From positions 46,525,176 through 46,589,175 of the forward strand of contig NC_080046.1 of the NCBI RefSeq assembly GCF_012489685.1: a DNA stretch of 64,000 nt, in the 5' to 3' direction. This stretch comes from Lotus japonicus. Lineage: Eukaryota; Streptophyta; Magnoliopsida; Fabales; Fabaceae. The notes under the pieces are model-generated. The model saw nothing but the letters and a program-made list of their open reading frames with translations, was not told the origin of the DNA and searched no databases. The translations under genes and the position numbers were made by a program. Positions 12,405-24,951 of this stretch are shown one piece after another (position 1 is the stretch's first letter; each line of letters begins with the position of its first letter).

Positions 12405-15400
12405 ATGGAAAACAGACAAGACTTGAGATCGATTCTTCCATATCTACCCCTCGTGATGCGTTCCTCCTCTCTGTTCTGGCCTTCCCAAGTCGTCGAATCA
12501 CTCCGGCCACCAACTGTTCCGCGCCATTTCCGACCTCAGAACCTCCCTTTCCCTCTCTTCCGAACCTCTATCCCCTTCCGCTGCAGACGGATACGCCCTC
12601 TTCTTCGACGATGTAATTCATTCTTTCAATACACTCACTGCCATGCATTCATTCAATTGATTTCAATTTACAAAATGTTGCGTGTGTGTTTCAGTTGATG
12701 TCTAGAGAGGAATCTAGAAAGTGGTTTCAAGAGGTGGTTCCAGCATTGGGAATTTTGCTTCTGAGGTTGCCCTCTTTGTTGGAAGCACACTATCAAAATG
12801 CTGACAGGGTTTTAGATGAAGATGGAGGTTTAGTCAGAACCGGTCTTCGCTTGCTGGATTCGCAGGAGCCGGGGATAGTGTTCCTTAGCCAGGTTTCTGC
12901 TTGTTATTATTACAGCTTTTCTGTTTTCTTATTGTTTGATACTAGTGTGATTTATTATACACTCAAATTAAATTAGAGAGAAAAGAAAAGAAGAGAAATA
13001 AGTGATAGATTTGATATACAATGTGATGCGATAGGAAGAGAGATAGAGAGAAAAATGAGGTGTATCTAGACTGACGGGGTGTCTAAAAATCTGGATTGAT
13101 CTTTTGATGGTGGAAGATGGTTTATATAGCTACTTGAAAATTGATAATAAAATTAAATTCTTTAACCTCTTGCACTCTATGTGTTTTTTACTGCAGCAAA
13201 TATCAAAATTGCTGTATAGGTGCTCAAAATAATACAACTTGACTGTTACTGTTATGGTGTCACCACCTCCGTTATTATAAAATGGATTTAAATAAAATTG
13301 CTTCCGCTCCCGTTGTGTTATACATGTGTGTGACTTGCTTTGTGATGATGGTCATAATTAACATTATCAATTTCTTGCTTTTCAGGAGTTGATTGCCGCT
13401 CTTCTTGTGTGCTCATTTTTTTGTCTGTTCCCGGTCAATGAGAGATATGGGAAACATCTTCAGTCGATTAACTTTGATGAATTGTTTGGGTAAGAAATCT
13501 TAAGCTATATTTTTTGATCTCCAAGTATTCTTGTTCACTTATCATCTTATTTCTCTTAGTGGGGTCAAGATGCTTGTTTGTGTGTGAGAGTTAAGAGAGA
13601 GAGATAGAATTGACATTGTTCTGGGTCAACATTGAAGGTTTACTTAATGTCTTCTTTCATGTCATTGCAAAGTTTCTTGAAATCCAAAAGATCAGTTATG
13701 CTTCTGCATTTTCAGGAGTTTGTATGATTATTACAGTCAAAAGCAGGAAAGTAAGATTCAATGCATCATTCACTATTTTCAAAGGATAACTTCTAATATG
13801 CCTCAGGGTGTTGTTTCATTCGAGCGAAAAGTACTTCCGTTGGAAGATGATTATATTCACATTTCTTACCCAAATGCTGACGTTTGGAGCACTTCTATTA
13901 TACCATTATGCAGATTTGAGGTAACTAAAATGAATTTGTTTTTCGACTTTTCACAAAACTAATTTCTTTTAGTTTTATTTTTAATAATCCATTTGGTTTA
14001 TGATGGGTGATGCTTTGTGATTTTAATAGGTTCACAGTTCAGGACTTATAGAAGATCAGTTGAGTGAAGCTGTTGAAGTGGATTTTGCAAATGAATATCT
14101 AGGTGGTGGTGCTCTCCGCAGGGGCTGCGTACAGGTGCAATATGTTTTTATTTCTGTCTATGACCTTTTGGAAATTGTGGTAGTGCTTCTCCATACCATA
14201 GTTCCTGATGTGTTTTATAGGCATATGCATGGAGTTTGTTGTTCATTTTGTATAAGCACCTTTGGTCCTTTTGTAGATTCTGTAGGCTGAGATATTTTTT
14301 AGCACTTGAAATCTCAGCCAAGATGTTCATTAAATTTGCTTGTAATTATCTGATATATAGGAGGAAATCCGCTTCATGATCAGTCCAGAGTTGATTGTCG
14401 ACATGCTCTTCTTGCCATCCATGGCGGATAATGAGGCTATAGAGATTGTTGGTGTTGAAAGGTTCTCAAGTTATACAGGGTTAGCATTGCTCAGCGTATC
14501 TAAAATTTCAATTAATAATGAATATTATTAATGCTTAGCATGGTGAATTTTCTCCTGTCTTGCCTGTGTTTGGCCTATAGTTTGCAGTAATTTGAATAAA
14601 TTAGGTTGCGTGTCTATTTTCTTCTCATTCTTTCCTGGTTGTGCACCTGGCTACAACTGCTTTTTAATACAAAATAATGTATCTTCCCAAGATTAGAAAA
14701 AAATGGATATTTTCCTTTTATTTGTTTTCTTTTCAGTATGCATAATTGCATGTAATGGGGTGAACTAAATTTAGAAATATGCATCTGATGTGATTTCACA
14801 TTATATTTTTTTTCAGCTGTTTATGCTTATTGTAATTGCTTGCTCCCTTCCTTTGTAACCTATTGATGATTGTGCCCTGATTTCTTTAGGTATGCATCAT
14901 CATTTCGATTTTCTGGTAATTATGTGGATGAACGAGATGTAGACACCCTTGGAAGACGTAAAACCAGGATTGTTGCAATTGATGCATTATGTAGCCCAGG
15001 GATGAGACAATACAGGCCAAAGTTTCTCCTCCGGTTTGTTAATCTTGATTTATGTGGTTACTGCTTTTTAGGATGCGTAGTGGCTACTATTGTGGTATAA
15101 TCTAACATACATTTTGATGGTTTTTCCCTTTGAAATTTGTAATTTTTCATAAGGTGTGTTTTGCATGCATGCATTTCCTGCAAATTGGAAACCGTTTTGG
15201 AGTTGCTTTTAGTTTCTTTTTCTAAATCCTCTACAGAAATGTGCCTGATTTACTGCAATGTGTAGCTATAATGGCAGCCACAGTAGTAGCCATGCTTCAC
15301 TTTTCTTTTCAACTAATATTTCTTCTTTCATTAAAACAAGCTTTTCTTTGTGTTTGGTCTGTTTTATACCTATAAATTAAGAAAGTTACACAAAAGGTGT

Positions 15401-16974
15401 TATAGGAAAAATATTTCCAGTTTAATAACAATTGACCATTTAACTATTTACTGATGTTCTAAGTGGTTAATTAGTAACCACTAAAGGGCAAACATGGTGC
15501 TATAAAGCTCCTGGAATGCGCGAGGGCTAGGGAGGGAGGAGGGGTCGAGTAACCACGAATGGACTTAATTAGTTATTTGAGTCACCAATTGTTCCTAAAT
15601 TGGAAATACTTTTTAGGGCATGCATTGTATGTAATCTTTCCTAAAATAAGCAAGCAACCATCTAATTTCTCTGAATGGAAGGAAAAGTAATCCATAGATT
15701 TGTACCTTTTTTTGCTCATAAGTAATTATAATAACATACTCTGACCTTAGCTTGTTCATTACTGCAGTGAGATCAATAAGGCATTCTGTGGTTTTCTGTA
15801 CGGATCTAAACATCAACTGTATCAGAAAATATTGCAAGAGAAAGGATGCCCATCTACACTGGTTGGTTTTTGTCATGTCTTTCTATAAACAGTGAAACTG
15901 GATATTAGGTTGAGCTACAGCGTTTCAATATGAACCTCTCTCTCTCTCTCTCTCTCTCAATTAGCATTACTTAATTGTCTAACTATTTCTGCCATCTGCA
16001 TTTATCTTTGCTCATTTATCTCTTTTGAACATCCTTTGCTACTTGTCAGTTTGACGCTGCCACCTCAACACCTATGGAAACAAGTGAAGGAAAATGTTCA
16101 AATCACGAAATCAGAGATTCTCAAAATGATTATCACAGGATGGAACAGTGCAACAATATTGGGGTTGCAACTGGAAACTGGGGATGTGGTGCTTTTGGAG
16201 GAGATCCTGAAGTGAAGACAATAATTCAGTGGCTTGCAGCTTCTCAGGTACATGAATACATGAATATAGGGCAGTTGTCATTGTAAAGATATCTGAATGA
16301 GTTACAAGTGTTTATGTTTACCATACATACATGAATATGTGGCAGTCATCATTGTGTAGTTATCTGAATAAATTAGTTAGAAGTGTTTATGTTTACCCAT
16401 CAATGCGTGCATGGTTAATTGAAGACCTTAAATTTTGTCTTGGTTCATTCCCTACAGGCTCTTAGACCTTTCATAGCATACTACACATTCCGCTTGGAGG
16501 CATTGCATAACATCGACAAGGTAACTTGAAAATCTCATTATTAATTTTCTTATTTTTCATTTAACATTGAGCATTACTGTACTATCCAATCTGATATTTT
16601 TTTTATTTTCTACTTACTTTGGTTTACTACTGAATATCACCATTATCTGCATTACCTCCTTCCTAACTCATTTCACTAATTAGTGGTAATAACATCTGTG
16701 AATCAATTATCTTCATTTAGCCAAATACCAGGAATATTATCACTCAACTTGGACTTTTATTGCTGTGAAAAATTCTTACTGGAGAGTTTGGTTGATGTTG
16801 TGGCAGGTTGCTCATTGGATTTTGTCACACAGATGGACAGTTGGAGACCTATGGAACATGCTAACTGAGTACTCGATGAATAGATCAAAAGGAGAAACTA
16901 ATGTTGGGTTCCTGCAATGGGTCCTGCCATCAATGTATGATGATGCTGGGATGGACTTTTCAAATATACCTTAA
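12405..16974 (+). CDS. PARG: Poly(ADP-ribose) glycohydrolase with frame break in exon 1
   Basis: PARG removes poly(ADP-ribose) from proteins, mainly in the nucleus. Eleven GT-AG exons are visible: 12405-12612, 12695-12892, 13386-13489, 13716-13920, 14030-14134, 14361-14479, 14890-15033, 15768-15861, 16050-16247, 16458-16520 and 16807-16974. The macro-type catalytic core carries the signature GGGALRRGCVQEE across exons 5 and 6, with both glutamates present, and GNWGCGAFGGDPEVK further on. Exon 1 starts correctly (MENRQDLRSILPYLP) in one frame up to about 12505. It continues as LFRAISDLRTSLSLSSEP in the +1 frame from 12514. The joined length is not a multiple of three, so a deletion of 3n+2 nt (or an insertion of one) is implied. 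The next in-frame ATG is in exon 2 (12698) and would give a 464-residue protein that keeps the whole catalytic domain. The gene is either N-truncated but active, a young pseudogene, or carries a sequence error. Confidence 0.85.
12950..13090. mobile_element. MITE remnant in PARG intron 2
   Basis: The purine-rich interior (GAGAGAAAAGAAAAG, GATAGAGAG) and the ATACACTC / GAGGTGTAT ends resemble the MITEs at 4742 and 26073. The ends are degraded. Confidence 0.45.
15936..15958 (+). repeat. (CT)n microsatellite in PARG intron 8
   Basis: Eleven or so CT units lie in the intron between exons 8 and 9, usable as a length marker. Confidence 0.95.
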
Positions 16975-18059
16975 TCTATTGTTGATTGTCTTTGACCTTT
17001 GTCTAGGTTTCTTCTCTTTGAAGAAAATTTGTGAATCACATTAAAAAAAAAAGAGCTGTGAAAAAATTATTAATTTCAAAACTGTACATACCATGCATAG
17101 TGTGATTTAGGGACCACAGAGTTTTATCATTCTTGCATATAAGTATAACTAGATTGCCAATTCCCTTCGTCAGATCTTGTACTTTTTAAGTATCTTTTAC
17201 AAGATATTTTTAGAAAATATACATTTTTTAATTACTTTAATTGATAATTGATACATAACTAATTTTTTTTTGTCACAAGAGGAAAGAAAGATACATAACT
17301 AATTTAGCGATATTTTTTTGAACGAATAATTTAGTGATAATTTGTAAATATATTAATTTGGTTTTGCGGATTGATTAGTTAGACAATGACTCTATATTTA
17401 GAAAGGTAATATTATTGATTTTTCAAAAAGTAATTATCGTTATTATTCACTGATTGAATAAATTAAAATAAATCAAAATATTGATCACAAAATTGAAAAA
17501 AATTAATAATGTATTTTCCGAAATAACCATTTAAGCATATATGATAACTATTTAAAAAGTAATTAGTATTAGTTTTAAAGTGGGTGTTTTCTTGATATTC
17601 AGTTACCATATAAGAGCTTCTCGTTTACGTGGGGAAGAGATCATGAGTGAGGCAACTCTTTGAGATCTAGAGTCAGATACGGCGCATAGGGGTAAAACAA
17701 CGAAGTGATAAGAAGCGTTGTATTAGATAAGTGCGCTAAATCTAACAAAAAAATCATTAGGTTTTTATTTATTTTTTATTAGTTTATTTGGTTCAAGCAT
17801 GGGCTGAGTGTAGGGGTGTTCATCGGATCGGATCGGATCGATCCGATGAAACCGACAAACCGAACCGAACCAAAGCAATTGGATCGGTTTTTTTTGTCAT
17901 TCGGTTCAAAACCGATCCAAATAGATAAAAACCAACGAAGATTGGTTCGGTTCACGGTTTGAAAAATTAAAAACCAATGAACCGATGAACCGAACCGATG
18001 ACATATATTTATTTATAAAATATTTTAAAAAAATAAATATATATGAATACTTATTAAAA
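16975..18059. other. Spacer with a hAT-like GGATC/CCGAAC-rich stretch
   Basis: The first 800 bp are AT-rich without a gene. From 17812 to 18005 the sequence begins AGGGGTGTTCATCGGATC and then alternates GGATCGG, CCGAACC and GGTTCGG blocks that can pair with each other. This is the form of the subterminal region of some plant hAT-type elements. No transposase and no second end are seen. Confidence 0.45.
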
Positions 18060-18314
18060 AAAACATAAACCTAACCACATCCACTCACTCATATATATAT
18101 CTGATATCCCAGACTCCCAGTCACGCTCACCCATAACCCTAGCAAGTCCCATACGCAGTCACGCTGGTGAGCATCCACCAGATCGGCCACCACCACCATC
18201 GGCCAGCTCACAGATCACCATCGCCGCCGTCACGGTTCCACCACCGCCACGCCTCCACACGACATCCGTTTTCACCACCCAGTCTTCACTTTCCTCTTCC
18301 TCTATTTCAGTTTG
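18060..18314 (+). other. Leader-like, C-rich segment ending in a splice donor
   Basis: The composition changes sharply to C-rich CCACCACC-type sequence typical of plant 5' leaders, and the segment ends at TTTG|GTAAGTGAG, a near-perfect donor. It could be a non-coding first exon of BDP1 or of a separate transcript. If transcribed, the 104-bp inverted repeat at 18566 would lie in the following intron. Confidence 0.4.
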
Positions 18315-18456
18315 GTAAGTGAGTCTATCTATTTTAGTTTTCCTCTTCCAAATTTCAGTTTTCGTCTCCCTGTTGCTGTTCTATTTTGCTAGTTTTTCCT
18401 ATTTCTTTTTGTTATTCTTCGTTTGTTGTTGTTTCTTTGTTACTATTTCATTGTTC

Positions 18457-18568
18457 TTGTTTTTTCCCTGTCCCGTTCTGGAGCTTTTGTATGTAAATGG
18501 CACAATAAAGCTTGTTGTTATTGTTTTTTCCCTGTCCCGTTCTGGAGCTTTTGTATGTAAATGGCACA
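18457..18568 (+). repeat. 48-bp direct repeat, 64-bp period
   Basis: 18457-18504 is repeated at 18521-18568 (TTGTTTTTTCCCTGTCCCG..AAATGGCACA), with no difference I can see. The second copy overlaps the first bases of the inverted repeat that begins at 18566, so the two rearrangements may be linked. Confidence 0.9.
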
Positions 18569-18799
18569 CTCTATTTATAGTTTTTGGGAGAATTAGGATT
18601 CACTTTTTAGGGTGTACCTCTTCAGCATCATGAATCCATAGGACTATCATGAACCATAGAAGATGAAATAGCCCGAACACAAGCCCGAGGAGCATATTTC
18701 ATCTTCTATGGTTCATGATAGTCCTATGGATTCATGATGCTGAAGAGGTACACTCTAAAAAGTGAATCCTAATTCTCCCAAAAACTATAAATAGAGTGT
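18566..18799 (+). repeat. 104-bp inverted repeat containing an SMG9 exon piece
   Basis: Left arm 18566-18669 and right arm 18696-18799 are reverse complements position for position with no gap. The only difference I find gives a G.U pair in RNA. The loop is 26 nt (18670-18695). Positions 18673-18733, covering most of the loop and the inner 38 nt of the right arm, are identical to 28267-28327 in SMG9 exon 7 in sense orientation. The inner 38 nt of the left arm are therefore antisense to SMG9. The outer part of the arms is not from SMG9 exons. A third, rearranged copy of outer-arm blocks follows at 18797-18856. Whether it is transcribed cannot be seen. Confidence 0.9.
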
Positions 18800-19020
18800 A
18801 CCTCTTCAGCATCATGATTTATAGTTTTTGGGAGAATTAGGATTCACTTTTTAGGACTATGCATGCTTGATTCACTTGAGCATAACACATCTATGTCAAT
18901 TTAGAGTATTGGATCCTTTTAAGCGGTATTTAAAAGCTCGTGCTTGGTCGAACCCGGTTCGACCATTTAAAAAAAACCACGGAAAGGATGCGTTTTAGAA
19001 GACTGACAGATTAGGTCTCC

Positions 19021-19781
19021 TCACGGCTTAAAATCTTGTCTCTCTCTGCTTACGTGACGTCGCAACCGCTTCATCGCCGTCGCAACTGGTTCACTTCGCC
19101 TGCACGAGCTCGCTACCTCGCCCAGTCCGCTCCGAGCCCACCGTGCCTGCAGGAGGAGAGCAACAACGACGTCTTTGTCTCTGGCCACAACGTCTCCTTC
19201 TTAGTCCTGGTGATCGTCTTTATGGTTGTTATCAGTATACTACAGGTACATGATGTCATTATTCTTCTTCTTATTTATCATATGGGATGTATGAAACTTC
19301 ATTGTTATGGAACTTGGAATAGGAATTTGATGTTAGGAATGGACAAGAGTTATAGGTGAAGGAATTACATTATCACATTTTGAGTTCAATTGTTTCAACT
19401 TGTGATTTTTATAATATCAACTGTCACAGTTCATTCACTATAATGTCATTTGATTCATGCACTATACATACTTGATTCCACTCAGTGGAGATTGACTTTG
19501 TTGTTATTTAAATAATTAGTCATATTAATATATTATTTCCGAGCTTAACCTTGTCTGCTATGAAATGGCGAATTGATATTCTAGTCTAAGCTCTCTGGCA
19601 AGGATGGTGGGGTGGCTGCAATTTTGTTCAAAACCATACATTTTTTGACTTAGTTGCGTTGATATTTAAGTTCTGTTTGATAGGTGTGCCTGATCTGCTA
19701 CTTACAATCTGCTGTTTTTCAGGATAATTCTTGTATGGTTTTCCAGCTTTAGCTAGTATAGTCAACCTCATTAATTACCTC
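19021..19781 (+). other. Probable 5' leader and first intron of BDP1
   Basis: 19040-19245 is GC-richer than its surroundings and reads open, but the peptide (SAYVTSQPLHRRRNWF..) matches nothing I know. It stops far before the BDP1 start and looks like a leader exon. An intron ending in the TTTTTCAG near 19722 would bring the ATG at 19782 into the second exon. Support is compositional only. Confidence 0.4.
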
Positions 19782-22700
19782 ATGGATGCTTTTGATGATA
19801 TTCTATCCGGAGCTCCTGCTCCACGTGGTAAGTGCTACACTCAAAAGATACTGGGAAAGCTTCTTATTTTTATCATGTTCGTGTCACGTGGTTATATTTT
19901 ATTCTTTTGTAGCTCGTCGAGGTAGCAAGTTTATGCCAAAGGCCAAACTGAAACAGCTTCCTCAAAAGGAAATATCTGCATCAGAACACGCGACCTCATC
20001 TAAAGATGGAGAGAACGTGCCTGTTGCTTCATCAGCCACAAGCACAAAATCAGGAGGAATTTTGAATGAATGTCATGATGCTGTTGCTTCAACTTTAAGT
20101 ACATCAGCTGAAGATTCTATCAGGTCCAATCATCGACCACAGGAAGAACTTTCAAATTTGGAGGATGCCACAAAATCAGCATCTGAAGGCCTTGAGGCGG
20201 GTTTAGTCACTAACTCTATTCCTGAGACCAATCTCAATAATGGTAAGTTAGTTATGCTTTCACATTGTTTGTGTCTGTGAAGTCTCTTTGCTTCAGGTTG
20301 AACTTGTTCACGTGTCACAAGGCATAAGACTTCACTTGGATTGAAGTTAGTCTGATCCATTTGGTATTTATTATTTGGTTTAGGGGCAAAACAACCAATC
20401 CACCCTGCTAATGCTGTAGAAAATGAAAATACTGTGGCTGCTCAATCTACAACTAACTCATCCATCAGTAGGATGGAAGAACCACCTAAAAGTGGGGAAG
20501 GTTCAATTCCTGATAGCAACAAAAATTTGGAACATATTGATAATTCAGTGCCAGTTATCCCAGATGCAAACTTCAAGAGTGCTTTGGAGAATAATGCTGT
20601 AACATTTGAGAGCAATATTCATTCAAATTTGAACTCTGGAAGAGAACAAGAGGTACAATTTTGAATTTTCGTTGTTTTTTTCCATGTAGTTCTACTGCTT
20701 CAGATGGATGTAATAAACTTATGGAGCAAATTTTTGTTTTCAGGCAGTGTCTGGGGAATCGGAATGGAATCCTTTCAGCGACGCCCTCCCTGATCCTGGC
20801 ACTAGGAATGGTTAGTAATATCCCTGCTATCCTAAATGTGCTTCATATAACTGAAAAGGTAAACCTGTGTTTGTTTTACTGTAGCTCGTAAGTTTCAACC
20901 CAAGATTAAGCCACGACCTAGAGTAAGCATTGCACCGGCTATCGCTTCTGCATCATCTAGTGATATGATGGAAAAGTCTACTCAGTTGCATGTTTCTTGC
21001 ACAAATGAAGTTCAATCTTTTCAGTTTAGTGGTGATGGCATTGGTGGGCAAAATACATTCTCTGAAGACAAAAGAAACCTGGCATCAGTTACTCCTTCCC
21101 AACCAGATTCCCTGAATGCTATGCCTTCGGAGGTTACAGCTCATGATGGAACTAGAGATTCGGCTTCTAGTTTTGGAAAACCAGCTCCTGATAATCTTAC
21201 CACCCAAGATCCATTAACCTTAAATGAAGCTGCAGTCTTCGAGGAGGATGATACTCACACTAACATTAGAAGGTTGGAAACAGAGGTGAAATTTGTGTGA
21301 TTTCAAAAATATTATAGTTTCCTGTAAAATATGCCAAATAATTAATTGATCATTTTTTTGATATAAAATTGATCATGGTTATTATTTTTGTCAGGAAGTT
21401 GTGGACTTGAATACTGCCTGCTCAAATGGTGGCGTCTTTGATTATCAATCAATAGATTCTGCCACAGATCCAACTTCTGAAATTCCAGTGAATGAAGAAT
21501 TGACAAATGCTGCAGATTGTCCCACGTTGGCTGATGTTTTGCATAAATATGTTACTGTAGAAAAAGAAGTATATATCGGTTATTATGATTTATCGTGTAT
21601 TTATTTTCATTTTTCTTTTTATGAATCTTATTGTTGATGATTTCTTTTATTTCATTTACTATGTTTCTCAGGTTGCCAATGGAAGAAAGAAGGATAGTTC
21701 CCTGAGGAAGCGCAGAAGATCTACTGCTGGCGAGGAGGACAAAGGGGGTAAAACCGCAAGGCAGCTGAGAAAAAGTGCAGCTCGAGAACCTGCTAACAGC
21801 TCATTGAATAAGGATGTTGATGATGATGGTGACATTGACCCTCTGTATAATTATAATATAGATGAACTAGAAGAAAATGATGATGAAGACGAACTAGATT
21901 ATTCATCCAAGAAGAAAACAACATCAACCAGTTCAAAGAAGAAATCTGTGGCTAAAAATGAAAAAACGTCTCAAAAGCGTAAGAAGTCTAATGATGATTT
22001 AGAAAATACTACTAAAAAATCTCTGAAAAAGTTCTCTCATTCCACCCTACGAAGAAAACGATGTGGTAAACTTGCTAAGACTATTTGTGTTTTTAACTTT
22101 TTTTTTTGTTTTGTTTATTTTATCTTGTATGATTGTTATAAGTGTTTTCCTTTTATAGAGGATCTGCTGAAAACTCCTGAAGATGAATGGGATCCTCGAA
22201 ATATGCCTATAAAGGATATTATTATACTTGCAGAATATAAGGAGCGGTTGGCGGTGTGGATTCTCAATTTTAATCCCTGTATTACAATGCCCAACAATTG
22301 TTAGTATTGCATGATGGCTTAAGTTTTCACCAACTGTTCTGTTCGTTTCTCTATGTAGAAAAAGGACCCAACAACTTCAAAAACATCTTCCACCAATCAA
22401 AGGTACACTCAACTTTAGTAACAGTGCATATCTAGATTTTATTTAATTTTCTGGTCCTGTTAATCCTTGTCTAATATGAAAGTAGAATAAGTACACTGCA
22501 AAATCAATTAATTTGGAAAATTAACTGCTGTAAACATCTTATTTACTTCAATTCTTTGTATTTTTTTACAATCTTATACTATTGAATTAAGTTATATCTG
22601 ACAATGTATATAAACTTATTTGATAAAGGAAATGCTTTTTATTCCTTCTCTTTTCTTTCCCTGGAGACAAGTGAATGTACTTGGACATAACCATCATATG

Positions 22701-24349
22701 GCTGAAGTTATTCTTCTCTCTTTTAACGATTCAATTACTTTCCTCCATCAAATTATCAAAATGGTCTGTAACTGAATGGAATGGAATGTAATGCTGTCAA
22801 TAAAGTGCATTGTTTTCACTTTTGCTGGCCTAAGTTGGGTTGAGGGCTGGGGCAGGAAGAGGGCTATAGATTTGATAGTGGTGCTTTTCCTTGCGTCCAC
22901 AATGAGATGTAGTCAGTACAATTTAGGGATACAAATTGAAGGTCCTTGTATTTTTGGTGTTCGTCAAGGCACTCATGCTTTTGGATCACTACTTCCTCTC
23001 AGTATTTGGAGAACAGAAATGTATAGGGAAACATTATATATAATATAAAATGCGCTCCATATTATCCACTAGCTATTGTCACTGTCACTTCGAAGTTCTA
23101 TGTGGTGCAGTAAATAGATTTTAGTTTGCAAAATATTTGTGTGCAGTGGTGGAGATCCTTTTTATGAAGCCGGTGCCAATTACGAAGAGGGGTTCTTTGG
23201 CTCAGAAAACCCAAATGATAATCAAGACACTGAAAATGTTACAGACACTACCGCTTTAATTAATTACCAGTCCTTCATGGACAAGGCACCTAGGGGAAAA
23301 TGGTCAAAACAAGACACTGAACTGTTTTATGAGGTATCTGCATAATTCTCACAAGATTTATGATGTTATTATTTCTCTTAAACACAGCTGCATACCTACC
23401 AATTATATCATTTGTGATTTGGGGAATGGGAATGAGAGAAGGAGCAATCTTATTTAGTAAATTAACTAATTTTTTTTTAAACACAGGCTGTTAGGGAGTT
23501 TGGCACAGATTTTTCTATGATTCAACAGCTTTTCCCTGATCGAACACGTCATCAAATTAAGTTGAAGTACAAGAAGGAAGAGCGGCAGCATCCTTTACAG
23601 TTATCCGATGCTGTGAATAGTCGTTCAAAAGGTTGAACTCTTTATTTACCATTCTGTATTGTTCTCAGACAGTGTTTACTCTTTAAGCAGAGTCCAGAAA
23701 TGATCCTCAAGATTCATTTCTTTTGATGACTTATTCTTTACTTTATCATGGCTAAAAATAAGTTTTTAATGGTTTACTGTTCTTCACATATACTCTATGA
23801 TTACTGAATATCTATTCTTTTCCTCTGCTAGATCTGTCTCATTTTAAAAAGGTGATTGAGCGGTTGCAACAAGCTTCTGACAAGGCTGAACAAGACGCCA
23901 ATGAAGATGTTGAGGACCTAACACCTGAAACTAATGTATGCATTTTCTGCCCATTTAGTTTATCTTCTGATGCCTCCTTTCTTTTGGTGTACATAGTTCA
24001 TGCTAATTTTCTTATAAATGCCATAATTATCAGATCACCAAGATAAATTGCCTTGATTATTTGTTCTCTCCTATTTTTTTCAATAGAAAATGATTAAATC
24101 CACATATTAGTAGCTTTCTGAAGTCTGAATAGTATATTATCCCCTAATTGGCTTTCAAAACTCATTTTATGCATGCAGGAGGAGGTTGCAACAACTGAGA
24201 AGGACACTGACGATGTTGAAACAACTAAGCAGGACACCAATGTTAAAGATCAGGAAGATTCTGCAGCAATTCATGATCCAGAGCAACCTGATAATGATGA
24301 TGATGATGAGGATTACTCTCAAATATGGTCTTATACAAGTGAATTTTGA
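19782..24349 (+). CDS. BDP1: Transcription factor TFIIIB component B'' (BDP1)
   Basis: BDP1 is a subunit of TFIIIB, which recruits RNA polymerase III to tRNA, 5S and U6 genes in the nucleus. Thirteen GT-AG exons sum to 2427 nt, giving 808 residues with frame kept throughout: 19782-19827, 19913-20242, 20384-20652, 20744-20810, 20885-21285, 21395-21568, 21672-22065, 22159-22253, 22359-22402, 23147-23333, 23487-23631, 23832-23935 and 24179-24349. The identifying part is the SANT/Myb domain across exons 10-11 (GKWSKQDTELFYEAVREFG, then RTRHQIKLKYKKEER), preceded by PEDEWDPRNMPIKDII. The N-terminal half is Ser/Thr-rich and low in order, with two short related basic segments (RRGSKFMPKAK and RKFQPKIKPRPR). 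A Lys/Arg-rich stretch follows, and the C-terminus is acidic (DNDDDDEDY). The ATG opening MDAFDDIL is chosen because BDP1 proteins begin with a similar acidic start. Confidence 0.88.
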
Positions 24350-24951
24350 TGATTACTAGTAGTATTATGGTCCCATTGTGTTTTAATTTTTTTAATGTGA
24401 AATGTGATTATTGTTGTAACGGGAAATTCTTTTAATTACTGATATTCACGAGATCACTTCTTTTGATTTTTATAATCAAGGTCCTGGGCATTTATTTCCT
24501 ATTTTTTTCCAATCTTGGTTACTCATGATATGATTTTTTTCCAATCTTGGTAGTTACAAAGAATATGATCCATGAAAAGCTATTCAAATAGCACCCTGGT
24601 AATTAAATGGATAGTTGTTATCTCTTTATGCGTTGGCAAATTGCCCTTTAAAAATGATAAAAAAAAATTAGTTTCATTATTTTCATTCCATAAAATTTAA
24701 GGAAAATGAGAATGTAGTTCATTCCACAAAGGTGGTGTTTTTCATCATTTTTTGAATTAAGACTATTTTTTTAAAAATAAATAATAGGTTTTTTATTTCA
24801 TATTTATAAAATGCAAAAGTTAATAAGGAAAAAAGAATAGTCAATTTTTCTAATACATTTTGTCAATTTTTTAAGGGCAAAATACTTCGGGGCTTTTCCA
24901 ATATTATAAAATTGATACTTTTCAAAAAAAATTATAAAATTGATCACTTGC
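24350..24951. other. Spacer between BDP1 and SMG9
   Basis: BDP1 3' region followed by AT-rich sequence. No gene is seen. Confidence 0.6.

Noticed and set aside
12311..12616. Alternative PARG start in the third frame
   Set aside because: The peptide does not resemble the PARG N-terminus, whereas the frame from 12405 does.
18319..18633. 104-codon hydrophobic open frame as a membrane protein
   Set aside because: It is a product of T-rich sequence and runs across the 48-bp direct repeat and into the hairpin. No family resemblance.
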